From Treponema sp. C6A8 (GTDB taxonomy: Bacteria; Spirochaetota; Spirochaetia; Treponematales; Treponemataceae), in contig NZ_JHVB01000007.1 of the NCBI RefSeq assembly GCF_000619925.1, forward strand, positions 104,680-168,679: DNA of 64,000 bases, given 5' to 3'. The notes under the pieces were generated by a model that worked only from the letters and a program-made list of their open reading frames with translations, was not told the DNA's origin and made no database searches. Both the position numbers and the translations under genes were made by a program. Shown here one piece after another: positions 9,485 to 18,700 of the stretch; position 1 is the stretch's first letter; every line of letters begins with the position of its first letter.

Positions 9485-9755
9485 AGCCGAAATTTTTACA
9501 AACCAGTCCATGCAGGAAGTCCTGATAAATAATCTTGAAGCCGCAATTCCGGATTTTTTCTACACTATTGTGCCCCTTGTTCACGGCCGTGGCGGCGATT
9601 CCTACAAGCTTGGAACTTCAACCTGGCCGGAAACAAACTCCATCATCATTGCTTACTGCGATGATGATAAGGAAAAGCAGATCCGTACAGTAGTAGATTA
9701 CATCAAGGAAAAGTTCCCTCAGGAAGGAATCAGGCTTTTTGTCCTGCATGATTAG
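9477..9755 (+). CDS. Small PII-like protein linked to RND pump
   Basis: A 92-residue soluble protein with the ferredoxin-like strand-helix pattern of the GlnB/PII superfamily: an opening MIRAEIFTNQSMQEVLINNLE, a long surface loop with HGRGGDSYKLGTSTWPE, and a closing RTVVDYIKEKFPQEGIRLFVLHD. The ATG at 9477 is chosen because the alternative at 9465 would include the ribosome site GGAGG itself; 9477 overlaps the pump stop. PII-like proteins bound to RND or metal pumps are known in several phyla, where they may bind a ligand and tune transport. The ligand here is unknown. Confidence 0.65.
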   Translation: MIRAEIFTNQSMQEVLINNLEAAIPDFFYTIVPLVHGRGGDSYKLGTSTWPETNSIIIAYCDDDKEKQIRTVVDYIKEKFPQEGIRLFVLHD

Positions 9756-9762
9756 CTTTTGC

Positions 9763-9789
9763 TTTAAGGGTGCCGGGCGCACCCTTAAA
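9763..9789. terminator. Strong hairpin between convergent genes
   Basis: An 11-bp perfect stem TTTAAGGGTGC/GCACCCTTAAA closes a 5-base loop. It lies between the ends of the PII-like gene and the convergent flavin-type gene. The arms end in T and A runs on both strands, so it could act as a terminator in both directions. Confidence 0.65.
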
Positions 9790-9795
9790 TTGTAT

Positions 9796-10188
9796 TTAGA
9801 ATTTTACAACCTTAGGAGCCGCTGTAAAACTGTAGAAAGTTGCAGTGGCATTCTTGAAGTACAAAACTTCAGTGTTTTCATCGTCAGCTGAATACATTTT
9901 TTTCAGGTCAGGATAGTGCTCAAGCATGTCAACTTTCGGTTCGCGGCGGTCGTCACGAACAAGTTCGCCTTCAACGCGGATCCATTCAGGACCTTTTGAA
10001 GCACAGACTTCAACGCGGGCATTTTTCTGAATCTGCTTTGACACGTTCTTAGACTTTCCAGTCTGAATGTAAAGCTTTCCTTCGAAAATATTTACAGTTC
10101 CAAACGGACGAACACGAGGCTGTCCGTTATCATCAGTTGCGAGAAAATAAGTTCCGCAAGACTTTAAAAATTCATATACTTCGTTCAT
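9796..10188 (-). CDS. Pyridoxamine 5'-phosphate oxidase-fold protein
   Basis: About 130 residues of the split-barrel flavin-binding fold: MNEVYEFLKSCGTYFLATDD opens it, NGQPRVRPFGTVNIFEGKLYIQTGKSKNVSKQIQKNARVEVCAS is the typical core, and WIRVEGELVRDD follows. The family includes small FMN-dependent reductases and uncharacterised stress proteins; substrate unknown. The start at 10188 is preferred over 10224 because a promoter TTGCCG-N17-TATAAT ends seven bases before it, which would give a leaderless transcript. The longer form would place coding sequence across that promoter. Confidence 0.8.
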   Translation of the reverse strand: MNEVYEFLKSCGTYFLATDDNGQPRVRPFGTVNIFEGKLYIQTGKSKNVSKQIQKNARVEVCASKGPEWIRVEGELVRDDRREPKVDMLEHYPDLKKMYSADDENTEVLYFKNATATFYSFTAAPKVVKF

Positions 10189-10195
10189 AGAAAGC

Positions 10196-10224
10196 ATTAT
10201 AGCACAGTATTTCTGGACCGGCAA
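10196..10224 (-). promoter_or_regulatory. Promoter giving a probable leaderless mRNA
   Basis: On the minus strand TTGCCG and an extended -10 (TGCTATAAT) are separated by 17 bases. The expected transcription start falls on or next to the A of the ATG at 10188, and no Shine-Dalgarno sequence is seen. Confidence 0.5.
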
Positions 10225-10253
10225 TTCCCTATTTACAAGATAGGTTGAGCCGT

Positions 10254-10889
10254 TTATGCAGTCTTATTCTGATCATTCTGTCCGCTGAATTCCCTGATTC
10301 TGTATTTTACGCCAAGTTCGTCACAGATTTTCTGGCAGGCAGCCTCATCTTCATGAGTGATTGTTGTAGAAACAGTTGTCATTGTTACAGAAGGCACATG
10401 CTCTTTTGCAAGGCGGGTGAATTCAAGCAAAGCCGGGAAGGCCTTTTCCTTAAAGCGTGGGCGGACAGTTTCAAGATAATTTTCAGGATTGCTGGTATTC
10501 AAACTGATGGAAATTGCATCAATCAGCCCCTCAAAAAAAGGCGTAATATCCTTGGAATGAATAAGGTTTCCCATTCCGTTGGTATTAAGGCGCAGACGCA
10601 CGCTGCTGTTCGCCTTAATATAACGGGCAGTCTTCAAAAGTACATCCAGGGCTTCGGTCGGCTCTCCGTATCCGCAGAAAATAACTTCCTTGTATTTTTT
10701 ATAATCAGCAGTTTCAAGCGCTGCCCTAACCTCTTCAAAAGAGGGCTCGTGTTCCAGCCATAAAGGATTACTTCCATAAACCCCATCACCTTCGTTGCGG
10801 ATACAGAAAGTACAGGCACAAGGACAGCGGTTAGTCAAATTAAGATAGAGGCCATCTTTTACGGCATAGGCAATTGTCATCTGCTTCAT
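10254..10889 (-). CDS. Radical SAM protein (TatD-linked type)
   Basis: About 211 residues. The iron-sulfur motif CPCACTFC (C-x3-C-x2-C) lies near the start in NLTNRCPCACTFCIRN, followed by the glycine-rich SAM contact FCGYGEPTEALD. The overall pattern matches the small radical SAM family often fused or linked to TatD nucleases; no TatD gene is adjacent here. Reaction unknown. The ATG at 10889 is chosen because AGGA lies 7 bp upstream; the longer reading to 10946 starts without a ribosome site. It is divergent from the second amino-acid transporter operon. Confidence 0.8.
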   Translation of the reverse strand: MKQMTIAYAVKDGLYLNLTNRCPCACTFCIRNEGDGVYGSNPLWLEHEPSFEEVRAALETADYKKYKEVIFCGYGEPTEALDVLLKTARYIKANSSVRLRLNTNGMGNLIHSKDITPFFEGLIDAISISLNTSNPENYLETVRPRFKEKAFPALLEFTRLAKEHVPSVTMTTVSTTITHEDEAACQKICDELGVKYRIREFSGQNDQNKTA

Positions 10890-10968
10890 AGTTTTTCCTT
10901 TTTTTATTTCTGCGGCTATCATAGTCAAGATGAACAATTGTGTCAATTTTAAAAAATATTTTTATAAA

Positions 10969-11036
10969 ACCTATTGACTTAGTAGGTAATTACCTGTATA
11001 ACTAAATCATAAAGTTTACCTACTGTTTTAGTAGGT
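10969..11036 (+). promoter_or_regulatory. Promoter with paired ACCTA-N9-TAGGT operators (second ABC operon)
   Basis: Two perfect 19-bp sites, ACCTATTGACTTAGTAGGT (10969-10987) and ACCTACTGTTTTAGTAGGT (11018-11036), begin 49 bp apart. A promoter is embedded: the -35 TTGACT (10974-10979) lies inside the first operator and the extended -10 TG-TATAAC (997-1002 of the 10-kb block, i.e. 10997-11002) lies 17 bp on. The second operator covers the early transcript. The same layout recurs before the sulfhydrylase at 59531. Confidence 0.85.
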
Positions 11037-11056
11037 ATCTTAAAAACAAAAAAAAC

Positions 11057-11085
11057 ACAGGCGGCTCTGACTGGTCGCCTTACAA
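11057..11085 (+). other. Hairpin element with loop TCTGACTG before the ribosome site
   Basis: AGGCGGC and GTCGCCT pair around the loop TCTGACTG and are followed by TTACAAAGGAG, the ribosome site of the binding-protein gene. The same loop-plus-TTACA arrangement with different stem bases occurs at 13385 and, inverted, at 62384. It is either a partial copy of that repeat or a translational control element. Confidence 0.5.
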
Positions 11086-11097
11086 AGGAGATGCCCT

Positions 11098-11931
11098 ATG
11101 AAAAAATTCGGAAAAATTATTTTAGCTGCAGCCCTTGCTCTTGCAGCACTTTCACCACTTTCTGCAAAAGGAAAAACTGGACGTACAGTTGCAGAAATCA
11201 AAAAAAGCAAGGTAATTAAGATTGCTGTATTCAGCGACAAAAAGCCTTTCGGATATGTTGATGAAAACGGCGAATATCAGGGATACGATGTTTACTTTGG
11301 AAACCGCATCGCAAAAGACCTTGGAGTAAAAGTAAAGTATGTGCCGGTAGAAGCTGCTGCCCGCGTAGAAGTTCTTACAACTGGCAAGGTTGACCTTGTT
11401 CTTGCTAACTTCACAGTAACACCTGAACGTGCAGAAAAAGTTGACTTCGCCCTTCCATACATGAAAGTTGCTTTGGGAATCGTTTCTCCAAAATCAGCTC
11501 TGGTAACAGATCCAGCTCAGCTCAACGGAAAAACTTTGATTATTGCAAAGGGAACAACAGCAGAAAGCTACTTCTCTAAAAACTATCCGAAAATCAATCT
11601 TTTGAAGTTTGACCAGTATTCAGAAGCTTACAATGCTCTTCTTGACGGACGCGGAGACGGTCTTTCTACAGACAACACAGAAGTTCTTGCCTGGGCTATT
11701 GAAAATCCTAAGTTTGCTGTGGGTGCAGGCGCTGACTCAATCGGAAGCCTTGATTCAATTGCAGGTGCCGTTCAGAAAGGCAACAAGGATCTGCTCGACT
11801 GGCTCAACAACGAAATCGTAGAACTTGGTAAAGAAAACTTCTTCCATGCTGATTACGAAGCAACCCTTCGCTCTGTTTACGGTGCAGATTCTGATGCTGA
11901 CAGTCTTGTAGTAGAAGGCGGAAAATTGTAG
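11098..11931 (+). CDS. Amino-acid ABC transporter, periplasmic substrate-binding protein
   Basis: A 277-residue family 3 solute-binding protein. Residues 1-23 are a signal peptide ending LSA. The mature part has KVIKIAVFSDKKPFGYVDENGEYQGYDVYFGNRIAKDLG, the phrase VDLVLANFTVTPERAEKVDFALPYM that is the classic mid-protein signature, and DGRGDGLSTDN in lobe 2. It resembles cystine/polar amino-acid binders. It heads a four-gene operon under two sulfur-type operators, which makes cystine or another sulfur amino acid likely, but the ligand is inferred. Confidence 0.92.
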   Translation: MKKFGKIILAAALALAALSPLSAKGKTGRTVAEIKKSKVIKIAVFSDKKPFGYVDENGEYQGYDVYFGNRIAKDLGVKVKYVPVEAAARVEVLTTGKVDLVLANFTVTPERAEKVDFALPYMKVALGIVSPKSALVTDPAQLNGKTLIIAKGTTAESYFSKNYPKINLLKFDQYSEAYNALLDGRGDGLSTDNTEVLAWAIENPKFAVGAGADSIGSLDSIAGAVQKGNKDLLDWLNNEIVELGKENFFHADYEATLRSVYGADSDADSLVVEGGKL

Positions 11932-11940
11932 GATAAACAA

Positions 11941-11960
11941 GCTCCGAAAAACTTCGGGGC
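11941..11960 (+). other. Intercistronic hairpin
   Basis: GCTCCGAA and TTCGGGGC form an 8-bp stem (one G-T pair) around AAAC directly after the binding-protein stop. No T-run follows, so it is more likely an mRNA 3'-end stabiliser that raises binding-protein level over permease level than a full terminator. Confidence 0.45.
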
Positions 11961-11972
11961 ATAAAAAAGTTT

Positions 11973-12626
11973 ATGGACATCAATTTTATAAAAGAAGTCA
12001 TTCCGATGTACGTTGAGGCAACCTTCCTCACCCTTCGGATTGGCTTAATCGGAATAATACTTTCTTTTGTAACAGGGATTTTTTGTGCAATCGTGCGCTA
12101 CTGGAAAATCCCTGTTTTAAATGTAATCGTAAGAGTCTACACAGAACTTTCACGAAACACACCACTTTTGATTCAGCTTTTCTTTTTGTATTTTGCCCTT
12201 CCCCGCCTTGGGATTAAACTTTCAAGCCAGGCCTGCGGAATTATAGGACTCACCTTTTTGGGGGGCTCTTACATGGCAGAAACTTTCCGAAGTGCCCTTG
12301 AAACTGTAGGCCGAGCCCAGCTGGAAAGCGGAATGTGCATAGGCCTGGATAAGCTGCAGATTGTTCGCTACGTGGTTTTGCCTCAGGCAGTGGCTGTTTC
12401 AGTTCCGGGCGTCGTTGCAAACATCATCTTTTTGCTTAAGGAAACTTCGGTTTTCAGTGCTGTTGCCCTTGCAGACCTTATGTACGTTGCAAAAGATTTA
12501 ATCGGACTTTATTACAAAACAGAAGAATCGCTTTTACTTTTAGTTATTGCATATTTTATCATTCTGCTTCCGGTTTCTATAATATCACGCGTTATAGAAA
12601 AGAAGCTGAATTTTTACCGAGGTTAG
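11973..12626 (+). CDS. Amino-acid ABC transporter, permease (first)
   Basis: A 217-residue inner-membrane permease of the polar amino-acid family with five predicted helices. RVYTELSRNTPLLIQLFFLYFALPRLG is the conserved early segment and LESGMCIGLDKLQIVRYVVLPQ is the EAA coupling loop. It starts 41 bp after the binding-protein stop, beyond the intercistronic hairpin, and is followed 6 bp later by the second permease. The two together form the channel. Confidence 0.9.
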   Translation: MDINFIKEVIPMYVEATFLTLRIGLIGIILSFVTGIFCAIVRYWKIPVLNVIVRVYTELSRNTPLLIQLFFLYFALPRLGIKLSSQACGIIGLTFLGGSYMAETFRSALETVGRAQLESGMCIGLDKLQIVRYVVLPQAVAVSVPGVVANIIFLLKETSVFSAVALADLMYVAKDLIGLYYKTEESLLLLVIAYFIILLPVSIISRVIEKKLNFYRG

Positions 12627-12632
12627 CCCGCT

Positions 12633-13331
12633 ATGGAAAATCAGGATTTTTTTACAGCACTTTCCACCGCCTTCAGCGTTCTTTTTAAGGGAAAAAACTT
12701 TCCCCGACTTATGGGCGGACTCTGGGTTACAATCTGGATTGCAGCAGTATCGGTTCTTCTTTCCATTCTGCTGGGCTTTGTTTTCGGAATCATTTTGACC
12801 CGCAAAAACCGCATCATCAAAGCCATTTGCAATATTTACCTTGAATTTATGCGCATCATGCCTCAAATGGTACTGCTTTTCCTTGCCTATTTTGGCATTA
12901 CCCACGCCTTTGGCCTTTCAATTTCTGGAGAAGCCGCAAGTATCATCGTTTTTACCCTCTGGGGCACTGCCGAAATGGGAGATTTAGTCCGCGGCTCCCT
13001 TGAATCAATTCCACGTCACCAATACGAAAGCGGCCGGGCCATCGGTCTTACAGAAAAACAGATTTTCTTCTATATAATTATCCCGCAGACAATCAAGCGA
13101 CTGGTTCCCCTTTCCATGAACCTGATTACCCGCATGATTAAAACAACATCTCTTGTTGTCTTTGTAGGCGTAATTGAAGTTGTAAAAATCGGACAGCAGA
13201 TTATTGAGGCAAACCGCCTTACAATCCCTACCGCTTCGATTGCAGTTTACGGCGTGATTTTTATGATGTATTTTATTGTCTGCTGGCCGCTGTCTTTGAT
13301 GGCTGACAGATTGGAGAAAAAAGAAAGGTAA
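12633..13331 (+). CDS. Amino-acid ABC transporter, permease (second)
   Basis: A 232-residue permease homologous to its neighbour, with about five helices and the EAA motif HQYESGRAIGLTEKQIFFYIIIPQ. It pairs with the preceding permease. Its stop codon lies within the first bases of an 84-bp repeated element that separates it from the ATPase gene, and the same element stands in the opposite orientation after enolase. Confidence 0.9.
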   Translation: MENQDFFTALSTAFSVLFKGKNFPRLMGGLWVTIWIAAVSVLLSILLGFVFGIILTRKNRIIKAICNIYLEFMRIMPQMVLLFLAYFGITHAFGLSISGEAASIIVFTLWGTAEMGDLVRGSLESIPRHQYESGRAIGLTEKQIFFYIIIPQTIKRLVPLSMNLITRMIKTTSLVVFVGVIEVVKIGQQIIEANRLTIPTASIAVYGVIFMMYFIVCWPLSLMADRLEKKER

Positions 13332-13411
13332 AGCTAAAAAATTGCTGCATCGCAATTTTTTTTAACGCTTTGCTATAAAACACCGCGAGCTCTGACCGGC
13401 TCGCTTACACA
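13328..13411 (+). repeat. Two-hairpin repeated element, copy 1
   Basis: The first 49 bp (13328-13376) are identical to the reverse complement of 62412-62460. They contain the A/T-rich hairpin AAAAATTGC-tgcat-GCAATTTTT. A second hairpin follows, GCGAGC-TCTGACCG-GCTCGC (13385-13404), then TTACAC and the ribosome site of the ATPase gene. In the inverted copy the second stem is GCCCGC/GCGGGC with the same loop core, so the stem pairs are changed on both sides while pairing is kept. Confidence 0.8.
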
Positions 13412-13421
13412 GGAGACCTTC

Positions 13422-14186
13422 ATGTCACTTTTGAAAATAAATAATCTTGAAAAATCATATAAGGAAGCGGGCGGAATCTTAAAAGGCGTTTCGCTCAAGG
13501 TTGAAAAAGGCGAAGTCGTTGTGATTTTAGGACCTTCCGGCTGCGGAAAGTCTACCCTGCTCCGCTGCATAAACGGCCTTGAATCAATTCAGGGGGGCGA
13601 AATCCTCCTGGACGACGAAGTAATTTCAAACCGCACAAAGGACATGCACCTTATCCGCCAGAAGGTCGGAATGGTTTTCCAGAGCTATGATTTGTTTCCG
13701 AATATGACAGTTTTGAAGAATATTCTTCTTGGCCCGATAAAGGCACAGAAGCGCGATAAGGCGGAAGTTACAGAGCAGGCGGAAAAGCTTTTGGCGCGTG
13801 TAGGCCTCCTTGAAAAAAAGGACTATTATCCACGTCAGCTTTCGGGCGGTCAGAAGCAGCGGGTTGCCATTGTACGTGCCCTCTGCATGAATCCCGAAGT
13901 TCTTTTGTTTGATGAAGTAACCGCCGCCCTTGACCCGGAAATGGTTCGCGAGGTTCTGGACGTAATGATGGATCTTGCAAAAGAAGGCCGCACAATGCTG
14001 ATTGTAACTCACCAGCTGGAATTTGCCCGCGCAGTTGCTGATAGAATCGTATTCATCGACGAAGGCGTAATCGTAGAAGAAGCAAAACCCGAAGATTTCT
14101 TTACAGCGCCAAAAACCGAGCGCGCTAAAAAGTTCCTTGAAGCCTTCAAGTTTGAAAAACGCGTTACCTATGCTGAGGGGATTTAA
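13422..14186 (+). CDS. Amino-acid ABC transporter, ATP-binding protein
   Basis: A 254-residue ATPase closing the second amino-acid transporter operon. Motifs: Walker [10 protein letters not shown] near residue 38, Q-loop [14 protein letters not shown], signature LSGGQKQR, Walker [14 protein letters not shown] (EVTA instead of the common EPTS), switch His in VTHQLEF. Separated from the permeases by 90 bp that hold the repeated two-hairpin element, so its expression may be set separately from the rest of the operon. Confidence 0.93.
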   Translation: MSLLKINNLEKSYKEAGGILKGVSLKVEKGEVVVILGPSGCGKSTLLRCINGLESIQGGEILLDDEVISNRTKDMHLIRQKVGMVFQSYDLFPNMTVLKNILLGPIKAQKRDKAEVTEQAEKLLARVGLLEKKDYYPRQLSGGQKQRVAIVRALCMNPEVLLFDEVTAALDPEMVREVLDVMMDLAKEGRTMLIVTHQLEFARAVADRIVFIDEGVIVEEAKPEDFFTAPKTERAKKFLEAFKFEKRVTYAEGI

Positions 14187-14377
14187 TTACAGCAGAAAGC
14201 AAGAGAAGACTTTTCAATATTTTTTTCCATATACCCAATTACCTACCTTGACAATAGTCTGCTTATATTTTAATTTGAAACGGTATAACTTTTTGTTTTC
14301 AAAAGGCCATACATTAGAAAAAAAGTTAAATTATAAGTATAAAAAAGTTCCCCGATATAAAAAAGGAGTTGAGTAAT

Positions 14378-15763
14378 ATGAAAAAAAGTTTTTTTTCATT
14401 GGGAGCTGTTGCAGTCGGACTGGCTTTTATTCTTTCCACTGTCTTTTCTTTTTTTCTGATGGAGCATCCTGACGAAAAAGACAGAGAGTTCAGTCTTATG
14501 CTGGCCGGAAGAGTAAATGATGTAGTAACGGATGAGATTCTCCGTCCACTTCTGGTTTCCCGCACAATGTCCAATGACAATCTTCTTGTCGAATGGCTGC
14601 AACATGAGGAAGAACATCCCCTTGGGGAAAATGTCCTTGCCATGCAGAACTATCTTTCCAGATTAAAAGAGGAATTCGGCTATACATCAGCCTTTCTTAT
14701 TTCTGAAAAAAGTCACTGCTACTACACCTACCGGGGCTTTAATAAAATCATCAACCCCCTGAATGACCCCCACGATAAATGGTATCCAACTTTCATTAAA
14801 AAAAATATTGCTTTTGAATTAAACGCTGACACAGATCAGGTAAACGGAAATCACTGGACAATTTTCATAAACTGCAGGATTACTTCGCCAGACGGTACTC
14901 TCCTTGGTGTATGCGGCGTTGGTGTTGTAATGGATCACCTTCGTCAGATTATGGAAGAATATGAAAAGCAGTACGGTGTAAAAATCAACCTTGTAGATTC
15001 AAATGGACTTGTTCAGATGGCGGTTGATTATTCTGACATCCAGAGAATGTATCTGAATAACATCGAACTTGATGAAGCAGATGACGATTACTCTGTACGT
15101 CAGAGTATGAGAAAATACCGCATTTCAAAATATCTTAAAGAATTAGGCTGGTATCTGGTCGTACAGACGGGAGGACACGTATCTAATTCAAAATTTATTC
15201 CGCTGATTATCCTTAATATTATTACAGCCGTAATTCTTATCGTCCTCTTTTATCTCGTTATCTACTTAAAGGAAAAAAATGGTGCCGGAAAGAATTCCGA
15301 TCCTAACCCTCTTGATGAAGTAACAGGACTTCCAAACCGTCTGTATTTTACCGAAGCATACGGAGAAAACGGTATTTTCAATACAACCCGCTATAAATGC
15401 TTCATTGTATTTGATATTGACCATTTTGCAGCAGAACAGAAAAAACGACCTGGTCTTCCACTCATAAAATTGACGGCAGACATAGCTAAACACTACTTTG
15501 ATATGAACGGACTTCTTTTAAGATGGAGAAGCGATACCTTTGTTGTTCTTTCTGAACAGGAAATCGGAGCTTCCATGGACTTGTGCAGAGACTTCTGCAG
15601 GCATGTTCTTGAAGAATTAGAAATAACGATTTCTGCAGGTGTGGCTCCAATTGTCCTTACTGATTCTATAAAGAAAAACTATTACGCTGCAATGCAGGGC
15701 TGTTATGCAGCCAAATTTGCAGGCGGAAACAAGGCAGTATTACATCAGGGAGAGACTTTATAA
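14378..15763 (+). CDS. Membrane sensor with Cache-type domain and degenerate GGDEF domain
   Basis: About 461 residues. Residues 1-30 are a signal anchor, followed by a large extracytoplasmic Cache-like sensor (FGYTSAFLISEKSHCYYTYRGF… and DGTLLGVCGVGVVMDHLRQIM), a second membrane helix near 285 and a C-terminal domain that begins DEVTGLPNRLYF like a diguanylate cyclase. The catalytic GGDEF position reads RSDTF and the metal and GTP contacts are lost, so c-di-GMP synthesis is unlikely. ATG at 14378 sits nine bases after AAAGGAG; a TTG at 14369 is rejected. It abuts the hybrid kinase gene and probably feeds it a signal. Confidence 0.8.
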   Translation: MKKSFFSLGAVAVGLAFILSTVFSFFLMEHPDEKDREFSLMLAGRVNDVVTDEILRPLLVSRTMSNDNLLVEWLQHEEEHPLGENVLAMQNYLSRLKEEFGYTSAFLISEKSHCYYTYRGFNKIINPLNDPHDKWYPTFIKKNIAFELNADTDQVNGNHWTIFINCRITSPDGTLLGVCGVGVVMDHLRQIMEEYEKQYGVKINLVDSNGLVQMAVDYSDIQRMYLNNIELDEADDDYSVRQSMRKYRISKYLKELGWYLVVQTGGHVSNSKFIPLIILNIITAVILIVLFYLVIYLKEKNGAGKNSDPNPLDEVTGLPNRLYFTEAYGENGIFNTTRYKCFIVFDIDHFAAEQKKRPGLPLIKLTADIAKHYFDMNGLLLRWRSDTFVVLSEQEIGASMDLCRDFCRHVLEELEITISAGVAPIVLTDSIKKNYYAAMQGCYAAKFAGGNKAVLHQGETL

Positions 15764-18700
15764 ATGCGCCGACACTTTTCCTTTCGTGTAAAAAAATCCC
15801 TCCTTTCCCAGCTGGCAATCCGTACTATATCTTTTTCCCTCGTATTTTTTATCCCACTTGCCTTTCTTACAATGCATTTTCAAAAAAATGCCATTAAACA
15901 AAGCATAAAGCAGACTGCATTTCTGGTTGCAGAAGGAAAAGCTGCTGAAATCAACCCTATACTAACTCAGGTTGAACATTCCGTAAGTGTTCTTGAAGAA
16001 AGACTTCTTTCAACTCTGGACGAAAACCGCTTTGCAACAGATCAAAGCTACCGGGAAGATTACATCCAACGTGCAGAAGACTGGTTTGAAGATATTGCCC
16101 GTTTTACACCTGGTGCAGCGACATCATGGTTCAGACTTGAGAAAGAAAGATACGGCAACACTGCGGGTGTCTTTATGACTGGTGACCGTTACGGTGGCTT
16201 TGTAAGCGTAAAGCCGACAGACCTTTCCGAATATTCAGAAAATGACAGGGAACACGTGGGCTGGTACTACGAACCTCTTGTAGCCGGAGAACCTGTCTGG
16301 ATGCTGCCTTATGAAAACCGCAATGTAGATATCAAAATGATTACCTACGTTATTCCTTTTTATAGAAACGGAATCTTTCTTGGGGTTGTAGGCATGGATA
16401 TTGAGCTTGCCTATCTGAAGCGACTTGTAGATAACATAAAAATTTCTAATACCCTAGCCTTTCTTATGGATTCTAACTATAACCTTATCTACCATCCAGA
16501 TTATCCAAACGGTTTACCGTCAGTTATGTATGACCATGAATTCAGCCAGATTGCAGCCTATGCAAGTACAGATAATAATCAGGCAAAAATTTATAAATGC
16601 CACTGGCAGGGAGTAACCCAGCACATTATTTTTAAGAAACTGCAAAATGGCTCGATATTGGGTATTTCAATCGAAGATATTGTTGCAAGAAAAGCAAGAT
16701 TCAGAATCTCTATGCTGAGTTTTTCACTTTTCCTTACTATATTCGTTCTTTTTTATTTTCTTGTTTTTTTCATTTCAAGAAAAATTATCAGTCCAATATC
16801 TGAACTGATTGAAGATTCAAGAAGGCTTTCGCGCGGAGAACTTGGAATCATCATTAAATACAAGGCTGACAATGAAATCGGACTTCTTGCCGATAGCATC
16901 CGTATGATGGAAAAACAGCTTAAGGAATACATCGAATACATCCGAAAGCAGACCGAAAGTGAACGAAACGCAAAGGAAACCGCCATTAACGCATCCAGAG
17001 CAAAAAGTGACTTCCTTGCAAATATGAGCCACGAAATCCGAACTCCTATTAATGCGGTTCTTGGAATGAATGAGCTTATTCTGCGTGAAACTGAAAACGA
17101 CAATATCCGGGGATATGCAGTAAACATCCGTAATGCCGGAAATACTCTTCTTTCCCTCATAAACGATGTTCTTGACTTTTCTAAAATTGAAGCGGGAAAA
17201 ATGGAAATTATTCCTGTCCGCTATGACCTTGCACTCCTTCTTGTAGACCTTCGCGTTATGATTAGTGAAAGGGCTGAACAGAAGGATCTGACCTTTGAAT
17301 TAAAGGCAAATCCTGCCATGCCGAAATTCCTCTACGGCGACAACATGAGGCTTAAACAGTGTATCTTAAACCTTTTAACCAACGCAGTAAAATATACCCA
17401 GAAAGGAGGAATCACCTTCTCGGTTGATTTTACCTTCATTAAAGATGATGAAAGCTCAATAATGCTTCAGGTCAGCGTAAAAGATACAGGAATCGGAATC
17501 AAACCTGAGGATGTTCAGAAGCTTTTTGCACCTTTTGAAAGAATTGAAGAAAAACGCAACAGAACTATTGAAGGTACAGGGCTTGGAATGAGCATCGTTA
17601 AACGTACCCTGGACATGATGGGAAGCAGGCTTTCCATTGAAAGCGAATACGGAAAAGGCTCAACCTTCTCTTTTGAAGTACGTCAGAAAATTGCAGAAAA
17701 TATTCCACTTGGAAATCTTAATGAGGCCCACAAAAAAAGTATTGCTGAGGCAAGCCACTATAAAGAAAAACTTTATGCTCCAAAGGCAAAAATTCTTTTT
17801 GTAGACGACACACCGTTGAATCTCCAGGTTGTTCAGGGGCTTTTAAAACACACAGGAATTACGCTGGACACGGCAGAAAGCGGTGCAAAAACCCTTGAAA
17901 AGGTTCAGCAGACTAAATATGACATTCTCTTTATCGACCACCGTATGCCTGTTATGGATGGAATCGAAACCCTTCATGCAATCAATGAACTCCCGGGCAA
18001 TAAAAGCCTTGGAAAACCTTGCATTGCCCTTACTGCAAATGTGATTTCAGGAGCAAGGGAACTCTACATTAAAGAAGGCTTTACAGATTATCTTTCAAAG
18101 CCTGTTGTTCCAGCTGAGCTTGAAAATATGATTAGAGCATATCTTCCGCCGGAATATATTGAAGAAGTACCAGATTCTGTAAATGAAAGCCTTTCAAAAA
18201 AAGAAAATGACAGCAGTCAGAAGAATACCGACAGCGAAAAAGATATTTTTCCAAAAATGAAAGGTATAAATATTGAATCTGCGCTTCAAAACTGCGGTTC
18301 AGCCCAACTTCTTAAGGAAATGTTTACAACCTTTTACAGCGAAATCGATGCAAAGAAAGACTTGCTTTGTGAATTCTTAAAAAATTCTGATTTTGAGAAT
18401 TACAGAATAAAGGTTCATGCACTTAAAAGCGAAAGCCGTTTGATTGGCGCAATCGAACTTTCAGAAGAAGCACGTATGCTTGAAACTGCAGCAGACGCAA
18501 AAAAAGAGGAAGAAATTTTGGAAAAGAATCCAGCCTTAATGGAGCACCTTTTGTCTTTCAAGGAAATTCTTAAAGATTTCGCACCAAATAACAAAACTTC
18601 TGATGCAAAAAGAAAACGCATTTCATCAAAAATGCTGGACACAGAACTTGAGCAACTGGAAAAAGCTGCAAAAAACTTTAATCCTGAACTTGCAGATTCA

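Noticed and set aside
14241..14259. Possible ACCTA-N9-TAGGT operator before the degenerate GGDEF sensor gene
   Set aside because: The left arm is exact but the right arm reads TAGTC; two of five bases differ and no second site is present, so it was not counted in the regulon.
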